Below, piece after piece: positions 1-10,839 of a DNA stretch of 64,000 bases. The notes beneath the pieces are model-generated. The model searched no databases. It saw only the letters and a list, made by a program, of their open reading frames with translations, and was not told the origin of the DNA. This stretch comes from Aedes albopictus. Lineage: Eukaryota; Arthropoda; Insecta; Diptera; Culicidae. Position numbers and translations under genes: made by a program. Where the stretch lies: assembly GCF_035046485.1 (NCBI RefSeq), contig NC_085137.1:1775977-1839976 (forward strand), read 5' to 3'. Within the stretch, counting starts at the first letter, position 1, and the number at the start of each line of letters is the position of its first letter.

Positions 1-229
1 CGAGCTATTCGTATGATCTTGAAATATCAAATTTTGATATTGTTCAGATGTTCCGGGAACATTTTTCAGATATTATTTTTAGATCTTTTATCTCTTATAT
101 CAATCAAACCAATATCATGTTTTGATTGTCAGTATTTTACCTCTACCCGGGGATCGTGAACTTCTTATTATTCATTGTTAAAATTGCAAAAGTGTGTTGA
201 AAACTACAATGGCGTTTATATCGACTATG

Positions 230-409
230 TGGAGTGGATCTGGTGTGATGGTTAGAACACTTGACTATCACGCCGAAGACCTGGGATCGAATCCCACTCT
301 CGACAAACTCTCTAAAGTGTGAGTTCTTCCTTCGAAAGGGAAGTAAAGCGTGGGTCCCGAGATGAACTGGCCTAGGGCTAAAAATCTCGTTAATACAGAT
401 AAAAAAAAA
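230..409 (+). mobile_element. tRNA-derived SINE, copy 1
   Basis: Short interspersed element with a tRNA-like head: a box A-like stretch at 241-260 and a box B match (gggatcgaatccc) at 283-295. A tRNA-unrelated body and an A-rich tail (401-409) follow. It is bracketed by a perfect 14-bp target-site duplication, ttatatcgactatg, at 216-229 and 410-423, the hallmark of LINE-driven retroposition. A second copy with the same body and tail lies at 22796-22971. The family resembles the Feilai-type SINEs of Aedes, but I cannot confirm the family name. It would be transcribed by RNA polymerase III and encodes no protein. Confidence 0.85.
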
Positions 410-469
410 TTATATCGACTATGCGAATATTGGCAGTAGGGGTATTTGGAACAACTGGTCACAGGTCAC

Positions 470-880
470 AGGCGGAACTCCTGGAGAAACTTCCGTTGGA
501 ACTTTTGAGGAAATTTCTGGAGAAATTCCATACGGAACTCTAGTGGGAATCTTTTATGAAACTCTTGGAGGAATCATAGGTGGAACTTCTGAAGGAACCA
601 TAAGTGAAGCTGTTATAGGAATTTCAGGTTAAACTTTTGGGGAAATCGCAGGTAGAACTTCTGAAATGATACCCTATGGAACTCTCGAGTGAACTTCAGG
701 TAGAATTTTAGAGGGAATCTCAGATGGAACACCTGGAGGCAGGGATGGCATTTAACTCTAAAAATATGCACAGTACAGCTCATTTTCATATTAAAACCGC
801 GCACACTTGCACACACACTGAGGAGCATGCCATCCCAGGAGCAGGAATCCCACATGGAACTTTAAGGAGAATCCCAGTTA
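470..880. repeat. degenerate 12/24-bp periodic repeat
   Basis: Runs of imperfect units of the type ggaactyctgraggaatc follow each other with a 24-bp (two 12-bp halves) spacing. The units are strongly diverged, so this is an old, decayed tandem array rather than a clean satellite. The interior (about 740-860) is less regular. No gene is seen. Confidence 0.75.
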
Positions 881-1045
881 GGGTTCATTCACAAATGTCA
901 TAACGCTAAAATTGGTCGTTTTCAACACCCACCCACCCCTTCGTAACACTGTTTATATGGGGAAAATTTTATTTTGTTCGAGCTGTAACACCATGAAGGA
1001 CACCCACCCACCCCCTCCAGCGTTATGACATTTGTGAACAAGCCC
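881..1045. mobile_element. MITE with TTA target duplication, G/C-run type
   Basis: A 165-bp element with inverted termini: 'cacaaatgtcataacgct' at the left end and its complement 'agcgttatgacatttgtg' at the right. It is flanked on both sides by TTA (878-880 and 1046-1048). The interior carries two runs rich in cccaccc. The size, 3-bp TWA duplication and C-rich interior match the elements at 39375-39540 and 57971-58129. A 3-bp TWA duplication is typical of PIF/Harbinger-type DNA transposons. It has no coding capacity and interrupts the periodic repeat. Confidence 0.75.
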
Positions 1046-1640
1046 TTAGAACTTCCGTGGGAAATCCGAATTAAATTTCTTGAAGAATCCCTGGAGGAAT
1101 CCCAAACGCATTTCCATTAAACCTCGTGGAGGAATCATATATGGAGCTCCTGTAGTAATCCCAGGTGAAGCTTTTGGGGCAATCACAGATGGAACTTCTG
1201 AAGGAATCCGCCATGGAACTCTTGGGTGAACGCCAAATGGAACTCTAGAGGTAAACCAAGATGGAGCTCGCGGAGGAATATTTGGGGGAATCCCACATGG
1301 AACTCCTAGCGGAATCCCAGTTGGAACTTCAGGGGCTATCCCAGATTTGACTACTTGAAGAATCCCAGATATAACTCCGGTGGAGTCCTTGGGTTTAAAC
1401 CCTTGAATCCCAGATGGAACACCTGGGGAGGGGGGTAGGTTAGGTCTTTCTCCTGGAGGAATTCCATATAAAATAGCTGGAGAAACTCCAGATTGAATAC
1501 CAAATGGAGCTTCTGGAAGAATCCCAGTAGAAACACCTGAAGGAATCCGAATTGGACTTTTTGGATACATCCCAAATGGAACTCCTGTAAAAATCCAAGA
1601 TGAAACTCCTAGTGCAACCCCTGTTGGAAGGTACTCCTGA
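1046..1640. repeat. 24-bp periodic repeat, clearest block
   Basis: Successive 24-bp units such as those at 1297-1368 each contain ggaac and end in ...tcccag, so the period is readable by eye. Because 24 is a multiple of three, the minus strand stays open for about 209 codons (1046-1675) and would give an 8-residue Gly/Ile/Pro-rich repeat. I treat that frame as a by-product of the periodicity, not as a gene. A G-run at 1426-1438 breaks the pattern. Confidence 0.8.
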
Positions 1641-4600
1641 GATTTGAAATTTTCAAATAATTTCTGAAAATGCATATTTCTATTTTAAATATGTACAATG
1701 AAAATATATCGAAACATGCAAAATTTGGAATTCGAAACAAACGTAAGTGGAAGCGGGTGGAAATTGGAGTTTGATGTTTTTCGTTAACACATTTTCCACC
1801 GATGCAGTTCCAAAACAGTTTCAAAATAAAAATAAGGCATAAGTCAATCAACTTTCAGCGGAAAACCCAGCAATATTTAGTGTACGTCAGAGAGTAGCTT
1901 CCACATTGCATAACAATTGCAGAATTCAGCTACCAATATTCTCCAAAACAAATTAATTTTAGTTGGAAAGAAGTAAAATGAATCACACGAGACACTTCAT
2001 ACGAATCAATGATACACTACTTGAGCTCGGATGATAAATAGAAATACCCGCGCTGTAGTACGTTTGAGATATAAGACATGATGGCAGAATATATTTGGCC
2101 TGTATTACGAAAACCGCAGCTTCAGTGAGTCACGAATCCTAAGAAAACGAAAGAAAAAAAAAAACATTCAGCAAGCCAGTCTATCGCTGAGTCACAAATT
2201 TCAACTAGAATAGAAAAAATACGCACAAAAAGCCCCATTTTTATCCAACGGAAATTATTTTAGAATATGCCTCTGAACACGTAAACACTGTAATTACTAG
2301 TTATTTTTTTGAAATAGAAAGATAACATTAGAACAATACTTGTTAGATTCAAAAGTTGCTCCAACTTCATAGTTAAAAGGTCAAATAAGCAATAATAATA
2401 AAAAATGATATCCCTAGTAATTCTAATGTAAGAACAACTTGTACACAGCCTCAATTTTCAACAAAAATAGAAGAAGGAATGTAATCAGATCGCAGCAAAC
2501 CATGCGCGCGCCAGGGAAGCAACTTCAAATTTTCTGTCACGCGTTGTTTTAAATTTGTTGCTGGTCGAATCGTTAGTAGTGGCGCTAATGCCATCCGGAT
2601 AGTTTTCCATTGAGAAGCGCTTGCAAAGTGATCAGAGTGTGATTCGCGGTGACCAATGGTCAATGGCCATTGACCATGCCAGTCAGTGACAGGAGGCCAC
2701 CTTTTCCGTGTAGGTTAGGGTCACGTTGTCGTCATCGGTTTGTTAGTGCGTCGTCGTTAATCGTGTGCAGCCGGGTAGTGTAGAAAGAAGATAACTGAGT
2801 TAAAATTCCGCTGGTGAAATGGTAGAAAGTGTAATGAACCATGACTTTCAATTTCGTAATATAAACATTTACATATTTTTCAACCATATTAACAACACAT
2901 AATCTGGATCGCTCTGGATGATCTGGATTGTTTGATACGGTATGTCCATTGTCCACGCATCGTTCCTCGCCTGTAGATTCGAGAATTACTTCGACGAAAG
3001 AAGAATTGTTCAAAACTTCAAGACATTTACATTACATATGTCGCTGATATGCTATAAGCCTCAATATTTACAAGAAAAGTAATTCAACATAATCTAACCA
3101 GATTACTTTCCAGGATACTTTCTCATACGAGCTGCGTTTGTATTAGATTAGATATTTTTTGATTATACATCGATGGATCGTAAGTAGTAAGTAGTTTCAT
3201 ACCACATTTCCCAAATGAGTATAAAACGAAAGATGCATTCTAGTGATGATATAAAACCACAAAGTGAATGATGAACGCTATAAACGTAAAGTAAGTATCA
3301 AATATCAGCTCAATCAACGAAAACTTTTAAGATAATCACGTCTCGCCATTACTATATTAAATTTTGATATCCGTTGCAAAACAGCCAGCCATCACGCAGA
3401 GAGACGACGGACGACCACTAGAAGAACCTAATGCCTTGCTTATACCTTGCTCATCAAACGCGATGCAATGATGGCGCCTGTTGTTGCTGTTGCATCAGGA
3501 AGATGTTTCAACATAACTCTCTCCGTCGTCCGAGTCGACCAAAGGAGCGTAAAACCTCTAATGTGTGTGCGGCGAGCGAGGTGCACGCGATTACTATCGC
3601 GACGGTTATTAAATTTATAACTCTGGTGCTGTAAAATGATGATCGCTGTTTAAGCCTTTCCTCCGCGGCGGCTATGCTTTCCCGGTGATCATCGTCACCG
3701 AAAATGTTTTCAAGAAGGTACAATTATAGGTATCCATTGAAGCGGACAGACAGGTGGATGTCTTCGGTTTCAAGGTAATATCGGAAATAACCAGTAAAAG
3801 GATAACCGTTGGAGCCTATTATGAACAAGTGCGCATACCAATGGGTAAGGGGAGAAGTGGAGAAAAATGCTCCATAGATCTTCTGTCCAAAGCCATCAAC
3901 ACGAATTTCAAAAAAGAATATCTAGAGTCCTCACTAGATCTTCCCATCTAGGGTATAGTTTTTGAAAGGATTCCTCAAAGCTATATCGCCTATATCTAGA
4001 AGAATCTCTGAGTTCCTGGGATGTCATCTAGAGGAATTCATCGTCCAGGCAGTAAGAAGCACACGAGTTAAACTCTGCATAATGTTCTTTATGATAACCC
4101 AAGATCACGAAAATCTTCAGAAAATCATACAACATGGCTGTCTAAATGCCTAATTCTTGGGGATAAACGTGTGTTCTCATGTTATGAAAACACAGCATGA
4201 GCGAATATCATGATATCCTGTATCAGGATATCATGATGCCATGATCTACTTTGCCACCCTGCTTAGTGTAGCGCATAGTGTTGCGATTTGACAATTATTC
4301 ATGACACCGGTTTCCAAAATCATGAATCAAGGTCATCATCACGTTCTCGTTTGACAGTCATGGCAAAATAAAAGATGACCGAGCGAGGATCAAACTGACA
4401 GCCTTGGAGAATGAAATCCGACCATTTCTTCCAAACCACTTCGGTGTATTGAAAGCCACTATATTTTGCTGTTATTTTCGTCTTAGTATTGAGCTTTTGC
4501 TGATGAACAATCATGATATCATGAATTAGCATCATGATTTCAAGCCATATCCACTTTATGATTTTCATTACTTCTTTCTGATCAAGGGACCAAAATTTAT

Positions 4601-5219
4601 ACCCGTGCAGGGGACTCATGTTATCCCGCTCTCCTCTGATCACCCATACAACCGGAAAGGTGCGTGTGTGATCGAAAGTGTTTAAGCCTGTTTTTGGGAG
4701 AGACAACAACAGCGGAAAGGAAGATCGCAAAGATGATATCCCAACAACATCGTCGAGCCAAACGAGCAACCCGGCGTCCAGAGGAGTCGCGTGCTAGTTG
4801 GGTCCATTTAGCCGTAAATTATTCCAAACGAAATTCCTCCTAAAAGCAATGATCACGACGAGAGCGCTGATGATGACGATGGTGATCGCTGGTGACCACC
4901 AATTGCAAGTTGAGCGAGCACGCTTGCGCTCCCTCCGTATAGCGAGGCGACGGCTACTGCTGACCTGAAGCTAAGTGGTGGTGGCACGTGAACGAATAAA
5001 TTATGGCTCAAAACGGCTAAGCCGATCGATCGTCGCAGCAGCAGCGTTGACGATGGCGACTACGGCCTTCAAAGATGACGTTAATTAATACACCGCAACA
5101 ACAATACCGTCAAGTGGAGTTCCTTTTGAGACATTTTTAAGAGAATATTAAATTAAAAAAAAATGTATCAACATTTGAGCTGCTCTCGGTACATTTGTCA
5201 CAATTTCGATTTTTGTTTC
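1641..5219. other. low-copy stretch without recognised gene
   Basis: AT-rich DNA with no coding frame I can assign. The longest frame (minus, 4320-4769, 149 codons) has no recognisable domain. Noted inside it are a 22-bp perfect palindrome at 2656-2677 and a hairpin with 14-bp arms at 4207-4220 and 4224-4237 (loop of 3). A CAG/ACG-like run occurs around 5030-5060. It may be intron or intergenic DNA of the neighbouring Rapgap1 gene. Confidence 0.5.
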
Positions 5220-5880
5220 AGGTTTTCTACAAAGTTCTACGTTTTGGAAATTCTCTCCACATTTTTTTTGGAATGTCAAATCCTTTCGAAATTACTCTAA
5301 AGATTGAAAATCCCTTCGATTACTCCTCCCTCAATAAGTATGGAAATTCTTTCAGAAGTTAATTTGGAAATTTCTTAAAAAACTCCAATTGAAACTCCTT
5401 TGGAAATTTCTGTTGGAATTCCTCAAGCCTCTTTTTTATTTTTTACCTAAATGTCTTCGAGAATTCTTTCAACACATGCTTTGGAAATTGATTCGACATT
5501 ATTTAATACCTTTGGCAGTTCTTTTGAAAATCGGTAATTCCTCCTGTAGATCCATTGCAAATTCCTTCAGCAATTCCGAGTGAAAGTTGCTGACTTTTTG
5601 GAAGAAATTGTCTGTGAACTTTCCAATTAAATGGCCAAAGGAATTTACAAAGAGATTGTTGAAGGAATTCCCGAGAAACACCCTAAATTGATTGAGCAAT
5701 TTTCAAATGAATGAATTTTTTAAGAAATTTCCGGAACAATGTACAAAGAGATTGCCGAATGAATTGTTGAACAACTTTCAATAAAACTAGGAATCGGGAA
5801 AGTTTATGAAAAGTTAGATGATATTCTCAAACAAATGGCCGAAGAAAGTATCCAAAGGAATTACTAGATGGTAGACAATA
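5220..5880. repeat. 12-bp periodic repeat, opposite orientation
   Basis: Units of the form ggaaattccttyggnaatt recur about every 12 bp. They read as the reverse complement of the blocks at 470-1640. The copies are heavily diverged. Short open frames in it (for example 5389-5583) are artefacts of a period divisible by three. Confidence 0.7.
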
Positions 5881-6234
5881 CTACGAGACAGGAATTACCA
5901 CAGAGGCCAGCAGTTGTATGATGATGCCTAGAATGGCAAAAGGCACATAATTTTGTAAAGATTTTGTATTTCTTAAAATAAGCGCATCCAACAATTTTAC
6001 TGGATTATAATTGTCACATGTATACATTCAAACCGTAAAAAAAAAAAAAAATTTCTATACTATAACGTATGGTAACGTATGTAGTGGAAATTCAAACTTT
6101 GGTTTTAAACCGTGGAGCCGTGCTCCAATATTAAAAAAAAAAATCTTCACTATGGTTTCTGAGGGGTCCGACGCCGGTAATTTAGCATTGCATTCCTCTA
6201 GAAGTTGCTGAGATTTTTTGTTCTTATTTCTTCA

Positions 6235-9110
6235 AATAATGCGAAAATTCCATTGGTGTTTGAAATTCCTCTGCTTAATTCTTTGGGAATTTCATCGGTA
6301 AAAACTATGGAAATTCTTTAGGAAATTTTTTTGAGAATTACTTTAGCAATTATTTTGAGAGTTCCATCAACGATTCATTCGACCATTTTTCTAGGAATTT
6401 CTGTTGCCGAGGATTGTTGTTGCTTTGGAGTTACTGTTTTATTTTTATTTTTTCGAATTTCTTTGGAAATTCCTTCGACAATTTGGGCAAGAGGCGTTAT
6501 TTCCAACAATTCTATCAAGACTTCTTCGAAGAATTTATTCTGCAGTTTCTCCGAGAATTCCTTCAACGGTTTGCAATTAATTTCTCAAGTTTCTCCGGAA
6601 ATTACTTTGGCAATTCCTCCCAGAAATCCCTTCGGATGTTACTTTGGGAAAAAAAGTTCTTCTTGCTGATGGACCTCAGTGAATTCTTTCATGAGTTTTT
6701 CTGAATATTTCTCCAAGAGATCAATTAGGAATTACTTTAAGAGATTCTTTGGGAATTCTCAGGAACTTATTAGGATATTTCGTATAAACTTTCATCGGGA
6801 ATTTCTTGGAAAGTTTCTCCAGAAATGCTTCCCGAAGAATTTCTTAAGAATCTTACAAAAAATTCTCGCAGCAAACTTTTAAGAAAATTCCAGAGGAACT
6901 TTTGAAAACAAAATCGGAGGTGGTTTTTCATTAAATTTCCAGAAAAGTCTTACAGTAGATATACTGGGGAAAAATCTGGAAGTTGTTTCGAGAATTCTTC
7001 TGAGTTTTTTATGGAATTCTTTCGAGAGTGCCTCCGAGAATTCCTTCAAGATTACGTTCGTAAATTCATTCAGAAGTTTCTCCACGAATTCTTTCACGAG
7101 TTAATCCATTAATGAGGTGTGAGGTTTTCTTTTTTCTTTCGGGAACTTCAAGTTTAATTCGTTAAAATTTTCACCGGGAATTCCTTGGGGAGTCCCAACT
7201 GAAATGCTTCCGGTAGAATTCATAAAGGATCTTATAGAAAAACTCCTGCAGCAAAATTTAAAGAAAATTCCGGAAGATCTTTTTAAAGAAATAAATAAAT
7301 CGGGGATAGTTTTCCTAATAAATTCTCGGAAAAACTTCCGGTAGATATTTCGGAGGAAATTCCGGAGGATTTCTCGAGAGAACTTCCGGGAGAACTTTTC
7401 GGAAAACTTTCTGAAGGACTTTGTGCAGTAGGTCGTGGCAGAACTTTCGAAAGAATTCAAGGGAGAGTTTCCTTGAAAACTGCTGGAAGAATCTACGGTG
7501 GAACTTCTGGAAGTACTCTCGGTGGTAGACCTTCTGGCAGATTCCCGGAGCAATTCCTGGAAGAGTTCCTTGAGAAACTTGCGAGAAACACATGTAGTAG
7601 AATTTCCGAAAGAGCTTCTTGAAGAGATAGCAAAGGAATTTCTACAAATGCTTCTAGAGAAAGAGAAATTCCGAGTGAACTTTTTTGAGAAATTCCAAGT
7701 GGAACTCCTTCTAGGAGAATTCCCAGTAGAACTCCATAGAGGAATTTCTGAGGAAGAGGGAATTTCTGAAAGAATTCTTCTGAAAAGATCTAGAAGAGTT
7801 TTCAGAATACCTTGTGCAAGAATTCTCGGCGGAACTTTAGAAACAAAAAAATTCCGGAGAACCTTCTAGTAATTTTTTTTTTATATCTTTATTAGAGAGA
7901 CTTGCAGCCCTTGGCATTCTAGTAGAAATTCTGGCAAATTTCCGGAGTAATTCCTGAAAGAAATCCTTGAAACACTTCTAAAAAACGCACGGTAGAATTT
8001 CAAAAGAAGCTTCTCGAAGAGATCACACAAGAATTTCTACTAAATTTCCCAAAGGGACTTCTACAATAATCCCCACATGAACATTAGGAAGAGTTTCTGA
8101 TGCGAATTCTGGAAGAATTCTCCCAGAAATTTCCTGAAGAAATCCCAGTGCAGAGTACTTTCCAGTAGAAATCTAAAGAAATTCCCATCGGATTTCATAG
8201 TGAACTTTCTGGTGAAATTCCGATAGAACTTCATGGTGTAACTACTAATAAAGGGACGTAACTTTTTCATTCTTAAAGATTAAGCATCAAACATCAGGAT
8301 CGTCGGTGGAACTCCTGAAGAGTAAGGAATTCCAGATGAAATTTTGAATAAAGCTTCTGAAGGAGTTCCCAGTGGAACTCCTAGCTAGAGGATTTCCCAG
8401 TGGAACTTGCAGGGGAATTCCTAATGGAATTCCTTGAGGAATGCACAGTGGAGTTCTTTGAAAAAACCTTGGTGGATCTCCTAAAGGAGTATCCTACATA
8501 ACTTTTGGATTCCTTTTCAAGAATTATCTTCAAACAAATTTAAAAAGTATCGCCGGCGGAACTCCTGGAGGGTTTTACAATGACATTTGTAATGGAACTC
8601 ATAAAAAATTCCCGTTAGAACTGCTACTAGAGGATTTCCCAGAGAAACTACTGTGGAAATTCCGTAACTAAAGAGCTGCTGGGGAAAATTCCTCTCGTCT
8701 GGGGATATCCCAAACGTTTATGTCTTGTAATCACTAGCATTTTCTTGAATGTTGTGATGCAAAGGGGGTAAAGGTTTCAGAAGGGTTGGTAATGCAAAGA
8801 ACTTCTAGAGAAATGCCTAGAGAAACTCCAAAAAGAATTTCCCGGTGAACTTCCCCCTACCAGAGAAATTACCAGTAGAACTTCATAGTGGAAATCTGAA
8901 GCAATTTCTGGTGGAATTCCGATGAGTTTTTGAAGACTAAAACCCCGCTGAAACTCTTGAAGTATTTCATAATGGAATTCCTGATGGAACTTCCAGTACA
9001 ACTCCTATAGAACTTCCCAGTGGAACTTCAAGGGGAATTCAGAGTGAGGTTCCTTGAGAAAAACCTTGCGAAATTCCCGATGAATCGCCTAAACAAGTTT
9101 CCTATGGAGA
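6235..9110. repeat. long mosaic of 12/24-bp periodic repeat
   Basis: Between about 6300 and 6410 nine consecutive 12-bp units can be laid out without a gap. From about 7100 the units change to the ggaacttcyggnagaattc variety and are read on the other strand. The block therefore contains at least two sub-families in opposite orientations. Breaks occur at about 7865-7915 (T-run), 8270-8300 and 8700-8780. Several open frames of 60-150 codons on both strands arise from the periodicity. None has a recognisable domain. Confidence 0.75.
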
Positions 9111-9132
9111 ATGGAATTTAAGAGGGCTTAAA

Positions 9133-10355
9133 TGTGGGTTTCCTGAAGGAGTATGGTTCTGCATAGAACTTATTTGAAAAGATCTAGGATACCTAAAAAC
9201 TTCCGCGAAAAAAAGGCCTGAAAATCTACGAGCGTAATATAAAAAAAATGTTACATTACTGTTGCGGTGTAACATCCTACAGGTCCATGGTGCATAGATC
9301 TGTAGAGAATTATTTTTCAACGATGTTGTGAGATCTTCAAGAACCTCCGCTAGTGAAGGCCTGCAGATCTACAAGAATAATCAATGGATAGTTGTTACAT
9401 TACTGATGCGGTGTAACATCCTATAGGTCCATGGAGCATACATAGCTCTGTAGAGAACTACATTCCAAAGATGTTCTAGGTCTTCCAAGAACTTCCGCGT
9501 TGAAGCCCTTGAGATCTCTTAAGTGAAATCGATGGGCTATTGTTACATTACTGATGCGGTATAACATCCTACAAGTCCATGGATCAAGGTATTGTAAAGC
9601 ATAACTTTCCAAAGACGTTCTACGTATCTATAAGCGTAATCAATGGATTGTTGTTACATTACTGATGCGGTGTAACATCCTACAAATCCTTGGAGCATAG
9701 TTCTGTAAAGAAGTAGTTTTCAAAAATGGTGTAGGACCTTCAAGAACTTCCACGAGTAAAGGCCTGAAGATCTACAAGCGTAATCACTGGATTGTTGTTA
9801 CATTTCTGATACAGTATAACATCCGACAAATTCATGGAGCGCGGTTCTGTTGAAAGTAGTTTCCAAAGATTTTAAAGGTCATCCAAGAACTTCCGCGAGC
9901 ACAAGCCTTAAGGTCTACAAGCATAATCAATGGAAAATTGTAACATTACTGCTATGGTGCAACATCCTACAGGTCCATGGAGCATGGTTCTGTAGAGAAC
10001 TGATTTTCATAGATGATCTAGGTCATCCAAAAACTTCCGTAAGTATAGAACTTAGGATCTACGAGCGTAATCAATAGATTGTAGCTACATTACTGATGCG
10101 GTGTAGCATCCTACAGGTCCAAGGAGCATAGTTCTGTAGAGAAGTAGTTTTCAAAGATGTTGTAGGATCTCCAAGAACTTCCGTAAGTTAAGGCCCTAAG
10201 GTCAATACGCGTAATAAATGGGTTGTTGTTTCATTACTGGTGCGGTGTAACCTCCTACAGGTCCATAGAAGAGTTTTGTAGATAACATTAACCAAATATG
10301 TTCTAGGTCATCCAACTCTCGCGAATATAGGTCTTAAGCTGTATAAGCGTGATCC
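9133..10355. repeat. 144-bp tandem satellite array
   Basis: About eight and a half tandem copies. The junction motif (catcctacaggtccatgg and variants) starts at 9277, 9421, 9569, 9680, 9824, 9967, 10111 and 10255, giving spacings of 144, 148, 111, 144, 143, 144 and 144. Each unit also carries gttacattactgatgcggtg just before the junction and ccaagaacttccg in the middle. The 111-bp unit has lost an internal part. The array abuts 24-bp periodic repeat on its left. It does not look like CRISPR: the units are diverged along their whole length and there are no short direct repeats with unique spacers. Confidence 0.9.
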
Positions 10356-10492
10356 AACCCTTTGAAAAGTTGGTACAAGAAGGGTATAAACTCAATTAGA
10401 ACCTGTCCGAAGCAGCTCCGCACGACGGTAGCTGTCTGTTTGTGATGTGTTTTTCGCAAAAAAAGAAACAGTTCAAAATTGACAGTACGCAC

Positions 10493-10694
10493 CTGTGTGA
10501 AGTACGACGGCAGAACGCATCGCTGGTCATCCAACCGCGAACATTGCACTCGTTCCAGCAGTTCGAACAGATCGTGCGTTGCCCCCCGGAGCCGGTCCGG
10601 GCTGGTGGCTGCACTCTTGCTGCTCGGCGTCGTCGGCAGTCCATTCTGTTTGGAGTTCACTGTAGCCGTGGTCCACCCGCCCATATGCTGCCGT
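10493..10694 (-). CDS. Rapgap1: Rap1GAP exon with GoLoco motif (partial gene)
   Basis: One coding exon of a Rap1 GTPase-activating protein. Reading the minus strand from Met at 10684-10682, about 64 codons lead to CAG at 10495-10493. The segment DLFELLERVQCSRLDDQRC is a GoLoco motif, which binds GDP-loaded G-alpha-i/o. It has the invariant Gln, the SRL equivalent of SRM, and the Asp-Gln-Arg triad whose Arg reaches into the nucleotide pocket. The Cys straight after QR is as in vertebrate RAP1GAP, and the position matches the N-terminal GoLoco of that family, ahead of the Rap-GAP catalytic domain. The acceptor is a pyrimidine-rich tract (complement of 10701-10740) ending in AG at 10696-10695; the donor is CAG|GTGCGT, with GT at 10492-10491. 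The exon starts with one base of a split codon and ends in phase 0. Alternatively it could be a first coding exon starting at that Met. I found no other exon of the gene here; the catalytic domain should lie beyond position 1. Confidence 0.8.
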
Positions 10695-10839
10695 CTGTTT
10701 AGAGATTGGAGAAGGAAGAAAATGGAAGAAAAACGACGGAAAATTAAAATTAAACACATGTTTAATGCGTTATTAATTGTTATTTATCTTATTTACACTA
10801 CAAGTCTGGTTCTACTGTAAGCCCACTCCACCACACACT

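Noticed and set aside
241..310. Functional tRNA gene in the SINE head
   Set aside because: Box A and B are present but the cloverleaf stems do not pair, and the segment is part of a retroposed unit with target duplications.
1046..1675. 209-codon minus-strand frame as a protein-coding gene
   Set aside because: Entirely explained by 24-bp repeat units on a multiple of three; 8-residue periodicity, no domain, no splice or start context.
4320..4769. 149-codon minus-strand frame
   Set aside because: No recognisable domain, no splice signals and AT-rich; likely chance.
7101..7869. Several 90-150-codon frames on both strands with coiled-coil-like composition
   Set aside because: Lie wholly in 12-bp periodic repeat; opposite strands are open at the same place, as expected from the repeat rather than from coding selection.
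9133..10355. CRISPR array
   Set aside because: 144-bp units diverged over their full length, no short identical repeats with unique spacers, eukaryotic context, no cas genes.
10442..10820. Plus-strand frames across the Rapgap1 exon
   Set aside because: Antisense shadows of the minus-strand exon, which has the GoLoco motif and splice sites.
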